From: Dasypus novemcinctus | Lineage: Eukaryota; Chordata; Mammalia; Cingulata; Dasypodidae | Assembly: GCF_030445035.2 (NCBI RefSeq) | Contig: NC_080698.1 | Span: 24,769,294-24,833,293 of the forward strand | Length of the DNA stretch: 64,000 nucleotides | Direction: 5' to 3' | Shown: piece after piece, positions 10,940 to 22,000 of the stretch | How positions within the stretch are numbered: the stretch's first letter is position 1 | Layout of the letters: each line of letters opens with the position of its first letter | Notes under the pieces: generated by a model | The model's database searches: none | What the model saw: only the letters and a program-made list of their open reading frames with translations | What the model was told of the DNA's origin: nothing | Position numbers and translations under genes: made by a program

Positions 10940-10952
10940 TTTTTTTTTTTTT
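10940..10952 (-). promoter_or_regulatory. Polypurine tract position, now 13 adenines
   Basis: In viral sense a run of 13 A directly abuts the 3' LTR where the polypurine tract should be. G-to-A editing would turn an A/G tract into such a run. That origin is inferred. Confidence 0.55.
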
Positions 10953-12710
10953 GCCAAAGATTAACTTGCTAAGCTTTGGCATAATTATTGTTGGAGCTAT
11001 GAGGTGGATGGCTGTTTGTTGTCTTGACTGATTATTTATCAGTCTTTAGTACAGCATCTAGGACTGTTTTTAGAGGTTTAGAGCTTTTTATTCTGGACAG
11101 CAGAATCTTGGGCAGGGGCCTCTCGCAGTTATTCTGCTGCCACTGGCACTCACGTGGATTTTTAGTTAGGTTTTAGATCTATCTATTACTTTTATTTTAC
11201 TCTTAAAGAGTTTACACTTTTAATTTAAAAGGGGTGCTGAAGGGAGACGATCTCTTTTTTGTAACTGCTTTTTGCTGGCCATGGGCTGTAGTCATTGCTT
11301 AATAAGGTGTAAAACTTTTAATTTATTTTAACTGGAGGAAGATGGATTTGGCATTCTGTACGAAGTTGGATGAAGTTTTTATATGGTTAATAAGATGTTT
11401 ACTTTGAAAGAAACAAACTTAATTAAAATTTTGGAATACTTGTTTTTAAAAGAGGACACATTGGATTACAGAGGTAGACAAGGTTAGGTGCTTATAAAGA
11501 TGGCATTCTTTAAAAGCTGGTGGGAACAGCATATATATTTTTTTTTAAGTTATCTATCTTTAGAGAGACATTGCAACAGACACTTAGCTTTGTCTGAAGA
11601 CACATTTTAAGCTGTTCAATGATTGACACTCATTTGCTCTGTTAGATGCTCTTGGTGAACTGGCACTCTTTGGGCAACTGGCTTCACTCAGGATTAGAAC
11701 ACTAATTTGGAAATACTCTTAGTTTTTACTTGTGGGAGTGATCAGAACTACAGAATAAAGATTTTTACACTTTGGTTTTCATCGTACAATTTTTAGCAAT
11801 TTTGACTTGTTTAATAGGTGACTCACTATCAGCAAGCAAGCTTCACTTTTGCTAACACAGCAGAGTACAGCAGAATATAGAAGTTGACTGAGACTGGCTG
11901 AGACTGCTACTTTATTTTATAGACATGTTATTAACTGTTTAGAAAATGATTTTACTAGGAATTTAACATGTCTAATATACTTCTGCACTTGATTTAAAAT
12001 AGAAAAGATAACATTACAATTATTAGGCATATATTTAGTACAGGATAAAAGTACAGCACTTAATATTAACTAATGTATTACTTAATGCATAAGGATTCAG
12101 AGTTGCCATTATTAGTTTTGAGTTTCAGGTTTGTAATATTTTACATGTTATCTCTCTATGAGAGCAGGCTATAATGCTAATTGTGTTTAAGTTTTACTTA
12201 CAGTCTCCTGGTATCATGGCTCTACTTAGCATGTTTTTCAACGCAGTGAGCAAGTTGCAGCATTTTTCTAGTATTCTAGAGATTTTTTAGTATTTTACTA
12301 GTTTGGTGCATAGTGCTCTCTGGCACCATGGAACAGTGCCAGTCTGGAGGCGATATCTATTGTACACTTGGCTGTACTGAGTCATTATTGGCTGCAGGAG
12401 CTTGAAACTGCAATATAGTTTTTATCGACTTCAGGAGCAGAACTAGAGACTGATATAGCACATATTTTTAATTGAGGGGTCAGTGACCAGCTTAGCTAAT
12501 AACTTACATGGAGAGGCCACCTGTAATGTATACAAGGCCTGGTTCGAATGCACAAGAGTTTGACAATGTTAAAGTTTATTTTTTGTTTTATATATATTTT
12601 AAACAACTTAACGCAATACATATATTAAATGACTATTTACTTACACAATTTTACTATGAAGATAACAGTAGGTACTTTACTTTAGTAATAGAGGAAAAAT
12701 ATTATTTTTC

Positions 12711-13088
12711 TTTTTTTTTTTTTTTTAAAAGATTTATTTATTTATTTAATTTCCCCCCCTCCCCCGGTTGTCTGTTCTTGGTGTCTATTTGCTGCGTCTT
12801 GTTTCTTTGTCCGCTTCTGTTGTCGTCAGCGGCATGGGAAGTGTGGGCGGCACCATTCCTGGGCAGGCTGCTCTTTCTTTTCATGCTGGGCGGCTCTCCT
12901 CACGGGCGCACTCCTTGCTCGTGGGGCTCCCCCACGCGGGGGACACCCCTGCGTGGCACGGCACTCCTTGCACGCATCAGCACTGCGCATGGCCAGCTCC
13001 ACACGGGTCAGGGAGGCCCGGGGTTTGAACCGCGGACCTCCCATGTGGTAGACGGACGCCCTAACCACTGGGCCAAAGTCCGTTTCCC
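12711..13088 (-). mobile_element. DAS-type SINE inside the provirus
   Basis: Head at right; flanks ttatttttc (12702-12710) and ttattttttc (13089-13098) form an imperfect target duplication. Rich in CC and TC, unlike the provirus around it, so it arrived after the editing. Confidence 0.9.
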
Positions 13089-13642
13089 TTATTTTTTCAT
13101 TGTTAGAATGAAAACAGAATATTTTTAATAGAATCAAGACAACTTTTTATTACCATTTACTTAAATGTGTATTTTGCAGTGGCTTTCAGACAGGTTTATT
13201 ATTATGAAGTTATTTCTGCTACTAATACTAATCTAAGTTTTTTTAGTTAACAATGACTTTTACAACTAGAACTATTTAAACATTTTCAGTTTGGAAGATG
13301 TTTTACAAACTCTTTATAATTGACTATAACTACATTGACTAGCCACTTCATGTTTAAATAAACTTACTAAATTACAATTACTAATGAAAGAAATTTACTC
13401 TTTATTTAAGAGAGCATATTTACATTTTTTTTAGCTTAATTTCACTAATGTGAACTTACAATTTTCATTACTGTAAAGATTTTGTACATATGTTAATTTA
13501 GTTTATAAATTAACTATGGGAGATTACACTCAAGTTAAATAAAATTGAAACTATAATAGTTTATGCAAGGAATGTTCTCTTTTTTTTTTACAGGAAGCTA
13601 AAAACTTCTTTTTTTTAAGTTATGAAAATTATTAAATTAAAA

Positions 13643-13732
13643 GCATACTGACTACCAGGTTTTAAAACACATGCACACTGACTACTAGGTTTTAAAACAC
13701 ATGCATACTGACTACTAGGTTTTAAAACACAT
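13643..13732 (+). repeat. 30-bp tandem repeat, three copies
   Basis: Units at 13643, 13673 and 13703 share 'ctgactac[c/t]aggttttaaaacacat'. It sits in the edited provirus interior. The only cc (first unit) is ct in the other two, the same C-to-T direction. Confidence 0.85.
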
Positions 13733-13846
13733 TACACAATTACTTAATTTTTTAAAATTATAACTCAGGAAAGATCTCTCTATAGTTTTTATGGACTTTC
13801 TTTTACTTAGTGAAATTTGTTAATAGAGCTACTAATTACTTTATTT

Positions 13847-14305
13847 TGTTGGAAAGAAATCTTCTGGAAGAAAATAAGGCTCACTAGATTGTGGAGAAGA
13901 AAATAATTTATTTTCAATCTTGCAAGAAGGGGTGCAGAGCTAGATATGGCTGGTGCCTTGAACAAAGAAAAATGACACAATTTATACTTTTAAGCTTAGC
14001 ATGCAAGCTCTTCCTCTGTTTTTCTATAGATTGGATACTTTAGAAGTTACAGCTTATCTGAGATTTAACTTTCTCACGCAAAAGTTTGATTTAACTGCTT
14101 CTTCTATCACATTCTAACTATTTTAGTTTTTACTTGCTCCCCTTTTTTTCAAATAAGGAATAGAATTTAGTGCTGAAATGGCACCGACTTAGTTAGCTCT
14201 TTTTTGGGCATCTTTTTACTGCCCATAGGACTGGCTTAATCTGGTTTCTTCTACTGCGGTCCAACCCGGGAGTGGGAGACTGAGGCAGCAGGCCGCCGGG
14301 TTACA
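13847..14305 (-). mobile_element. Solo-LTR-like insertion inside the provirus
   Basis: About 459 bp, TG...CA in minus sense, with an internal AATAAA and C-rich composition foreign to the edited provirus. No clear target duplication, so borders are approximate. Confidence 0.55.
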
Positions 14306-17300
14306 TTAACATTTTCTTTATGTGAAAATTAACGTAATTTTTGGGTTTTTTTTTTTTTTCAATTTATGGCTGACAAAGGTTTAAACTGGGAAATTACCAG
14401 GCAAACTGATTTTTAATTCCCTAGCTTAGTAGATAGGTTTAATCTGCCACACCTAGTTTTGCTTTAAAAGCTCTTGCAAAGAGGAGGCTTTTTTTTAATT
14501 GTTTCTATAATCAGATTTTTATGACTTTTTCATCTTGCTTAGTTTAATTTGGGCTTTAAGAATATTTATAAATATAACTGCATATTTAATTTTTAACAAC
14601 TTGAATAGACTTTTTTTAAGAATTTTTATTTGTTAATTTGATATTATCTTGATGTATGAAGACATACATTGAGCTTTTTTTTAAAAATGGGCAGACACAA
14701 AGAGTTAGACACAAACACAACTCATTGATATTACTTGTAATTTGCATTATTTTATATACTGTTTAACTTAATTAATTAGGGGTCTAGAAATACATATTAC
14801 TTATATAACTGCATATTTAACTTTAACAATTTGAGCAAATAGGCAGACATGAATAGTTTGACACAACAACATGACTTTAGTTACTTTAAACTTTTCAAAG
14901 ACTTTTGAAACTCTTCTTAATTTGCACTATGACTATGCAGTTTACTACAAGAATTTTTTTTCTTACTTAATGGATTGTAATAACTAAAATGTTTTCAATG
15001 CCTTAGCACCATTTTGTTTTAGAACTTTATATTTTACTTTGAAATTAGCAGAATTTTGGATAAGCTACAAGATTAACTTTATATATATTTACTGAGGCTA
15101 TTTGAAGCCTCAGGGAGACAGACTGCTTTTTCTCATGAATTGCTACTCTTAGGAACACTGACTGTTAAGGCAGGAGACTTTTTCCCTTCTACCCTTCTTT
15201 TTGATTTTGGAGATAATAAAACTCTAGTGGCTATTTAACTTTATTTTATCAGGCAGCAATTTATTTAGTTTACACTTGAATTCATGAGAGAAAGGGTTAC
15301 TAATACTAGAAGAGGAGACAGTGATGTCTCAGCTCTTCTCAATTATGAAATAACTACAGGCAAAGGCAAAGGGCGAGGTTAGGCCTGAAGCAACTATAAA
15401 CAAAGGAAAGGTTAGTGTAGAATTTACACTTAAATAATAGTTTCAGGCTAAATTTACTCAGCTATAATCTCAGTTATTGTCTTTCTACTATTTTACAATA
15501 TAAATGCATTTATAAATGATTTTAACTCTTAGTTACAGTTTTTATTAATTTTTTAAAACTTATTAATTTTATAACACTTTTAAATACTTTTCATTTAACT
15601 TATAACATATTAAATGAACTTAACTATTACTTTAATTTTTTTTTTAAAGTGAAAGAATAAATCTCTTGCAGTTAGTTTGAAATAAAAGGCTACTTTTCAG
15701 GATTTGATTTCTAGAACATAAAATGTTCTTTTAAAAGAGGTAAGACTCTTTTTCAAACATTGAGGATATGATGAGGTTAAAGCACAAGAAGCTATTGATA
15801 AATGATTTTCTTTATATATTGATCTTACTCAATTTAATCATAAAAATTTCTCTTTTACAAACTTTTTACACTTTCAGTATTCATTCAGGTTCTGTCTCAC
15901 ACTCTACTCTTTTTAATAATCAATCATTTTATTTTAGGACAAAATCATCTTTTGTTTTTTTAACAATAAAAACACACTCTATATATCTCACATACTAAGT
16001 TACTAGGCAAACTTCTTACAACATATAATTGCCATTAATACTAAACAAGTTTGTTAAAATAATGAACTTTTCTTCACTTTAAATACTTAGTAGCATGTAA
16101 TACTAGAAACAGTTTTTTTGGAAGTAAGTTGGCAGGGGAGATTGGCTGCCAAATAAGTTTGTTATAAAATTGCTTTTTATTATTATTATTATTAATTCAG
16201 TTTTGTTAAATAATGACTTTCTGCAATTAGCTACTTAAATACTTTAAACAATGCTTTGTAAAACTTTTATATTTATACTTTTAAGACAGATTTTACTTTC
16301 ACAGAACATTTTCTTACTTAAGGTTACTACAATACTTTCTAAGAACTTGAGCAGAATGCAAACGTATTTTGGCTTTGACACCCTAAGGAGGGAAATTTAC
16401 TGCATTTATTTTGACTCTGCTTTTTACTTCTTTTAATTCCCCCCCTTTTCAGGCAGTCGGGTGCACAACAAACAGGAATGCGGCTTATGAATAGAAGGGT
16501 GGACTCACTGGAAAGGGGCAAGCCGCTCCCCGATTTCTAGCTTTTAGCCAAAATGGGCAGACAGAACTTACTCAAATTTGGCAACTCTCTCAGGAACCCA
16601 GCCGCCCCGACTGGGACATTCTTAACAAACTTGGGTGCTTGGCGCGGACACAGATGGCTTCTAAGCCCCGGCAAAGGGCCAGACCAGAGACAAGACAGCA
16701 GAGCATGCACAAACATCTAGACTCTTCAGCTTTTGCCCTAGAATCATTTTACCCCCTTGCCAATGGCAAGGGAGGGCTCCAGCTCAGCTGTGATTTTACT
16801 TTATGTAAGGACACAACTCTAACACTAACATTGAGCTGACACAGACAGAAGCACAAAGGTCACTAATCTGACTTACAAGTTTATATATTTATTTTCACCA
16901 CGGCTGCTCTCACAGCTATCACAAACTTCAGAACACTTAACATTTGGTATAAAGCAAATTCATTTATAAATTAGCACTATAACAAAAGATTTCAGCTAGA
17001 CTTTTTTACTGTTTAAACTTTACACCCAGACTAAGCTCCACTAGAAAAGCCGATTTATTTTTCTGTAACTAAGTTTTGTTTTCTTTAATCTAGACCAATT
17101 TCCAGGACATTAGCACTCGAACTTATAAATACTTTTTTTATTAAAATCGAGACTCCACTCCTTTAGTGGATATAAGACCAGTACCAGATTTTAACATGCA
17201 GTTAGACAAACTCAAAACACCAGGGCTTTTCTCCGGTTTTCCTCTTTTTCTCAAGCCTAGAGAGAACGGCTTCTTCCCAGCCTTCTGGGGCTACTAGGGT

Positions 17301-17602
17301 TCTCTCGGGAGGTGATCAGCCTCCCCTTCTTAGCAATTAAAGCTAGGGCTTTCTAGACTCTGCTCACCCGGGGAGTCTTACCTTCTTCCATGTTCGGAGT
17401 TTTTTTTCGTTCTTAGAATCTTTTTTTTCAGACTTTCTATTGCCCCTCGATTTTGTCGGGAAGATTCTGGTGGAGCCCACATCTTTTCTGGATTAAATTT
17501 AATCCAGGGGCGCCCAGATTTGGGGTTCACCCGAGTCTTCCCGGCTTCCTCGGGGATTTGGAAGGGGCAGCAAAATGCTACTGTCTCTGGCTTTCATTTA
17601 TT

Positions 17603-17620
17603 GTCCCTTCGTGGTCGCCA
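17603..17620 (-). promoter_or_regulatory. Primer binding site, tRNA-Arg type
   Basis: Four bases after the 5' LTR (viral sense) lies an 18-mer starting TGGCGACCACG. On plus it is gtcccttcgtggtcgcca, which as I remember it equals the 3' end of tRNA-Arg(UCG) plus CCA. The TGG start and its distance from the LTR are typical. Primer identity rests on memory. Confidence 0.8.
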
Positions 17621-17705
17621 TTAATGTTGTGGAATTTAAGAGAAGTTCAATTATTTGAGTATAGAGAGGCTAGGACTCAGGAATGATTTTGAGAATGAAA
17701 AATGG

Positions 17706-17711
17706 TTTATT
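17706..17711 (-). terminator. LTR polyadenylation signal
   Basis: AATAAA in viral sense downstream of the TATA box; counterpart at 10518-10523. Confidence 0.8.
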
Positions 17712-17776
17712 GACGGCCGGCCGGACTCGGGAGCTTTCAGGTTGAATCCCGAGCCCTGAACAAGATTTTCAAACGT

Positions 17777-17784
17777 CTTTTATA
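17777..17784 (-). promoter_or_regulatory. LTR TATA box
   Basis: TATAAAAG in viral sense, about 70 bases upstream of the AATAAA in the same LTR, the usual gamma-like U3/R layout. The same box is kept at 10589-10596 in the other LTR. Confidence 0.8.
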
Positions 17785-18031
17785 CAGAGAGGAAAGGCCA
17801 AATGGTCCTTTTGTTTCAGTTCTCAATAGGCTTCAATTAGCATGTATCTCTTCTACATCTTAGGTAAGCTTTTAGCAAGGACTCTAGACATTCTAGGTAA
17901 GCTTTGGTTTTTGCATTTCTCTTAAATACTTAAAGTTTATAGCCCTTGCTTTGTTAAACAATTCCTGGGACTGGAGCTTGCTGTCACTATCCCTAAGGGC
18001 AGGACTGCAGCCTCTTACTGTTCCACACCCA

Positions 18032-18102
18032 CAAGTCAAACAACTTAGTTATTTTTGAAGAGACACAAGTCAAACAGCTTAGTTATTTTTGAAGAGACAA
18101 AG
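18032..18102 (-). repeat. Tandem duplication in U3 (about 35 bp x 2)
   Basis: Two copies of a unit containing 'acttagttatttttgaagag', separated by 'acacaagtcaaac'. The same pair is in the other LTR at about 10844-10914. Position near the U3 start matches enhancer repeats of gammaretroviruses; the function is inferred. Confidence 0.75.
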
Positions 18103-19584
18103 AGCCTTCCACCCATAGCCCACATCACTACGAGTGCAGGTTCAACTGTCTGGACTCCCCTTTTTGAGCTTTGAGGAGCATACCAGCTAGCTTGAGGAGA
18201 AACCAGGAAAAGGGGAGAGGCAAATCTGCTGAGACAGCCCGATTTACCTAACCTCTCTGGGTTACATCTGGGAGAAGGTGCAGCCAGGCAATTAACTAAT
18301 CCTGTGCAGCACACCTAAGGAAGGCAGACAGAAGGAAGTGCTTGGTAGGCTTCCAAGAGCATATTTAGGGTTCCAGCAAGGTCTGGGTGCTCTCTCTCAA
18401 AGAGCCTGAGAGACGTTATTCTCTGTGGTGATTTGGTTCTCCAGGATCCCATTTGAATTTCAGAGGGGAGCTTGCACGTGGGCTTCCTGCTGCCCTGGGA
18501 AAGAGGGAAGGGAGAAAGGGAGAAAGGGGGAAGAGCAGATTCCTAATCAGTTCATTCAATAGTAGAGTCTATCCTGCCCCTGGAAGGGGACTTTTTTTGA
18601 GGAGCAGGTTGACCCTGAAGGAAGGTTTGGCTGGGTTTCAGCCTTGAATGTGCAACTGGTTCAGTTCCTGGCTCCTTTTAGAGCAGTGATCCACTGGGAT
18701 ATTAGCTGATACTCTGAGACAAGGAAAACATAGATAATATCCTTGTATTAGCTTCCCTTGGGTCTTTTATTTTCCCTAACTAAGAGCTTAAGAGGGCAGT
18801 CTGGTTTTTTTATTGTTTGGTTGACTCCTTGCTTGAGGGCTTGTGTTTGTTTTTTTTTCTTCATATCTTGTCTTTCCTTCCTCTTTATCCCCCAGCCCTT
18901 TTTTTTCTTTCTTTCCTTCTTTCTTTCTTTTTTTTCCCCTTTTCTCAGTTAGGTGCTGCCAGCTTGGTTATTGTTTGCTGTGTTTCCTCATCCTCAACCT
19001 CCTCTTTTCTGTGTGTACTGATTTTGGCTACCAAAGCTATCTCTTTTCCTTCCTACATCTTTCTACATTCCGTCTTCTGTTGTTGCTCCCTCTCTTTGTT
19101 TAGCCCCCAATTTTTCTGGCTTTTTGTTTCTCACACTTCTATTCTGTTTTCTATCTTTTATTAACTCTTTATCTTGTTGTCCTTTCTTTTCTCTTTCCCT
19201 CTCTCCTGATCATGCTAGCCTTTTTAAATTCATACTATATTCTTCTCCATATCCAATTTCCCATTTCATTTTAGGTACTCCACTTTCTTATTCCTATAAT
19301 TACACACTGTTTACATTTACTACCACTACTACTACTATTATACTTTGTCTTTTCTTACTTCTTTTGCTTTCCCTGGCCTTAATCTTTTTCATTCAAGGTA
19401 ACTTAGACAACTACAAGGTAATAGAATAAGAAGAAAGTGTCAAAAAGAAAAATTAACACACACACAAAACCAGCACCTAAAAAACCACTGTGACTAGAGG
19501 GAGAAGCTAATCAAGAACAAACCCACAAAGATAAAATGATGACCAGACAGCAACAAAAAAGTAAAATCAAACCAATAATCAGGA

Positions 19585-20350
19585 AGACATGGCCCAGTCC
19601 AATGAACAAATTAAAAACCAGGAAGAGTAGCAGAACATCAAATAACTAATCAAAGCTCTCCAATTAAATAGCATGGACCAACTTAATGAAGTGAAGGAAG
19701 AGATTAAGGATATTAAGAAAACACTTGGACAGCACACTGAGGAAATTTAAACATACACAAAAAGATAATGGATATGATGGTGATGAATGGCACCATTCAA
19801 GAAATAAAAAATACACTCTCAGCAAATAACAGTAGATTTGAAGAAGCAGAGGAAAGAATTACTGATATGGAAGACAGTACATCTGAAATCAAACAGATTG
19901 TAGAATTGGTAGATAAAAAGATGGAAAAAAATCCATCAGGGACTTAGGAACTTGAATGACAAGACAAAACACACAAACATATGCATTATAGGCATCCCAG
20001 AAAGAGAAGAGAAGGGAAAAGGGACAGAAGGGGTATTGGAGGAAATAATTGCTGAAAACTTCCCAAACCTATTGACGGAGATGGATGTACATGTCCAAGA
20101 AGCACAGTGCACCCCAAACAGTATAAATCCCAACAGGCCTACTGCAAGACATATACTTGTCAAATTATCCAATGCTCAAGATAGAGAGAAAATACTGAAG
20201 GCAGCAAAAGAAAAGAGAATTACATATAGGGGAAGCTCAATAAGGTTAAGTGCTGATTTCTCATCTGAAACCATGGAGGCAAGAAGGCAGTGATATGACA
20301 TAGTCAAGGTACTAAAAGAAAAAAATTTCCAACCAAAAATGCTCTATCCA
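19585..20350 (+). pseudogene. L1 ORF1 remnant
   Basis: Broken frame related to ORF1p. Recognisable pieces are [36 protein letters not shown] and [16 protein letters not shown], followed by a stop. The coiled-coil part is fragmented. Confidence 0.85.
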
Positions 20351-20351
20351 G

Positions 20352-22000
20352 CCAGTCAAAATCTCACTATTTGCAGATGACATGATCCTGTACATAGAAA
20401 GCCCTGAGAAATCTACAACAAAACTTCTAGAACTTATAAATGAGTTCAGTAAAGTCTCATATAAAATCAATGCATAAAAATCAGTAGTATTTCTGTACAC
20501 CAATAAGCAACCCAAGGAGGACATTAAGAAAAAAAAATACCATTTACAATAATAAATTAAAAAATCAAATACCTAGGAATAAATTTAACTAAAGATATAA
20601 AACACTAATACACAGAAAACTACACAACACTGTTAAAGGAAATCAAAGAAGACAAATAAAAAGAATATTCCCTGTTCATGGATAGGAAGACTAAATATTA
20701 AGATGTCTATCATACCCAAACTGATCTACACATTTAATGCAATCCCAAAAAAATCAAAACAGCATTTTTTTACTGAACTGGAAAAACTAGCTAGGAAATT
20801 TATTTGGAAAGGAAAGAGGCCCCAAATAGGCAAAGACATGTCAAAACAGAAAAATGAAATCAGAGGAATCACACCACCTGACTTTAAAACATGCTACAAA
20901 GCTATAGTGGTCAAAATAGCATGCTATTGGCACAAGGAGAGACACACTGACCAATGGAACCGAATTGAGAGTTCAGATATAGATCCTTGCATATATAGTC
21001 ATCTGATATTCAACAAGGCCACAAAGCCACTCAACCAGGAGAGAATGGCCTCTTCAACAAATGGTGCTTGGAGACCTGGATATCCATGTGCAAAAGAATG
21101 AGAGAGGATTACCATCTCACACCTTACACAAAAATCAACTCAAGATGGACCAAAGATCTAAATATAAGAGCCAAGACCATAAAGACATTGGAAGACAATG
21201 TAGGAATGCATGTACAGGACCTTGTAATAGGAAATGGCTTCATGAACTTCACACCCAAAGCACAAGCAGCAAAAGAAAAAAATAGATAGATGGGACTGCC
21301 TCAAAATTAAAGCCTTTTGTCCCTCAAAGGAGTTTATCAAGAAAATCAAAAGACAGCCTACCCAATGAGAGAAAATATTTGGTAACCATATATCTGATAG
21401 GAGCTTAATATCCTATCTTTTTTCTATATCTTGAAAATAAAAAGACAAACAGCCATTCAAAAAATGGGCAAGAGATTTGAATGCTTCTCCAAAGAAGAAG
21501 TACAAATGGCTAAAAAGTATATGAAAAGATGCTCAACATCACTAGCTGTCAGGAAAATGAAAATCAAAATTACAATGACATACCATCTTATATCCATTAG
21601 ACTGGTGGCTATGAAAAAAATAGAGGACTACAAGTGTTGGAGAGGATGCAGAGGAATGGGAACACTTATCCACTGCTGGTGGGAATGTAGAAGATCGAGA
21701 TATTCTGGAGGACAATTTGGCGGTTCCTAAAAAAACTAGCTATAGATTTACCATATGACCCAGCAATTCTGCTGCTGGGTATGTACCCTGGAGAACTGAA
21801 AACAAGGACACAGACTGATATATGCACACCAATGTTCATAGCAGCATTATTCACTATTGCCAAAAGTTGGAATCAACCCAAATGTCCATCAACAGATGAA
21901 TGGATAAACAAAATGTGGTATATACACACAAATGGAATACTACTCAGCTGTAAGAAGGAATACAGTACTAACACACAGGATAACATGGATGAATCTTGAG
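20352..22000 (+). pseudogene. L1 ORF2 remnant lacking endonuclease
   Basis: Starts directly in the reverse-transcriptase core ([14 protein letters not shown]-like) and runs to the Cys-rich end ([11 protein letters not shown]), with several frameshifts and stops. Endonuclease and the first part of RT are deleted. Confidence 0.85.

Larger units (their letters stand above)
10953..17602 (-). pseudogene. Hypermutated provirus interior, no intact viral gene
   Basis: About 6.65 kb including two later insertions. On plus it is T-rich, and Cs follow A or G almost exclusively over long stretches. Hand count: 12001-12120 has 13 C, 2 of them after a pyrimidine; 11401-11460 has 6 C, none after a pyrimidine. 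In contrast, 17461-17580 next to the primer site has 28 C, 19 of them after a pyrimidine. The change sets in near 16440, so the region next to the primer site is spared and the rest is heavily edited. No viral-sense frame reaches useful length. Such editing makes stop codons from Trp codons. Confidence 0.8.
10437..18127 (-). mobile_element. Endogenous retrovirus, complete LTR-to-LTR, hypermutated
   Basis: Provirus on the minus strand: 5' LTR at 17625-18127, 3' LTR at 10437-10939, both 503 bp and starting TG and ending CA in viral sense. A 4-bp CTAC target duplication (10433-10436, 18128-18131) fits a class I (gamma-like) integrase. It lies inside the 5' region of an L1, which lies inside a cadherin intron. 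LTR comparison shows directional G->A change in viral sense at GG and GA sites. The interior contains a later SINE and an LTR-like insertion. I recognised no intact gag, pol or env frame. Confidence 0.92.
17625..18127 (-). repeat. 5' LTR (little-edited copy)
   Basis: 503 bp. In viral sense: U3 with a tandem duplication, TATAAAAG box, AATAAA signal, and terminal TG...CA. C-rich motifs on plus (for example ccc at 17991-17993) are intact, where the other LTR has ttt. I take it as the close-to-parental copy. Confidence 0.93.

Noticed and set aside
12508-13128. 206-codon plus frame, and similar frames at 2967-3425, 36891-37358, 40470-40810, 43810-44291 and 49309-49659
   Set aside because: All are translations of DAS-type SINEs and share the same peptide text (for example GRTPCAWG), not genes.
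13643-13732. CRISPR-like 30-bp repeats
   Set aside because: Units are adjacent without spacers and lie in mammalian retroviral DNA.
10437-18127. CpG-methylation decay or a regional bias as cause of the C/T differences
   Set aside because: Changes are in CC and TC rather than CG, only one LTR is affected, and nested inserts are spared.
20340-20360. Spliced L1 as the cause of the ORF1-RT joint
   Set aside because: The young L1 has no GT donor after the matching 'ctatccag', so deletion is more likely than splicing.
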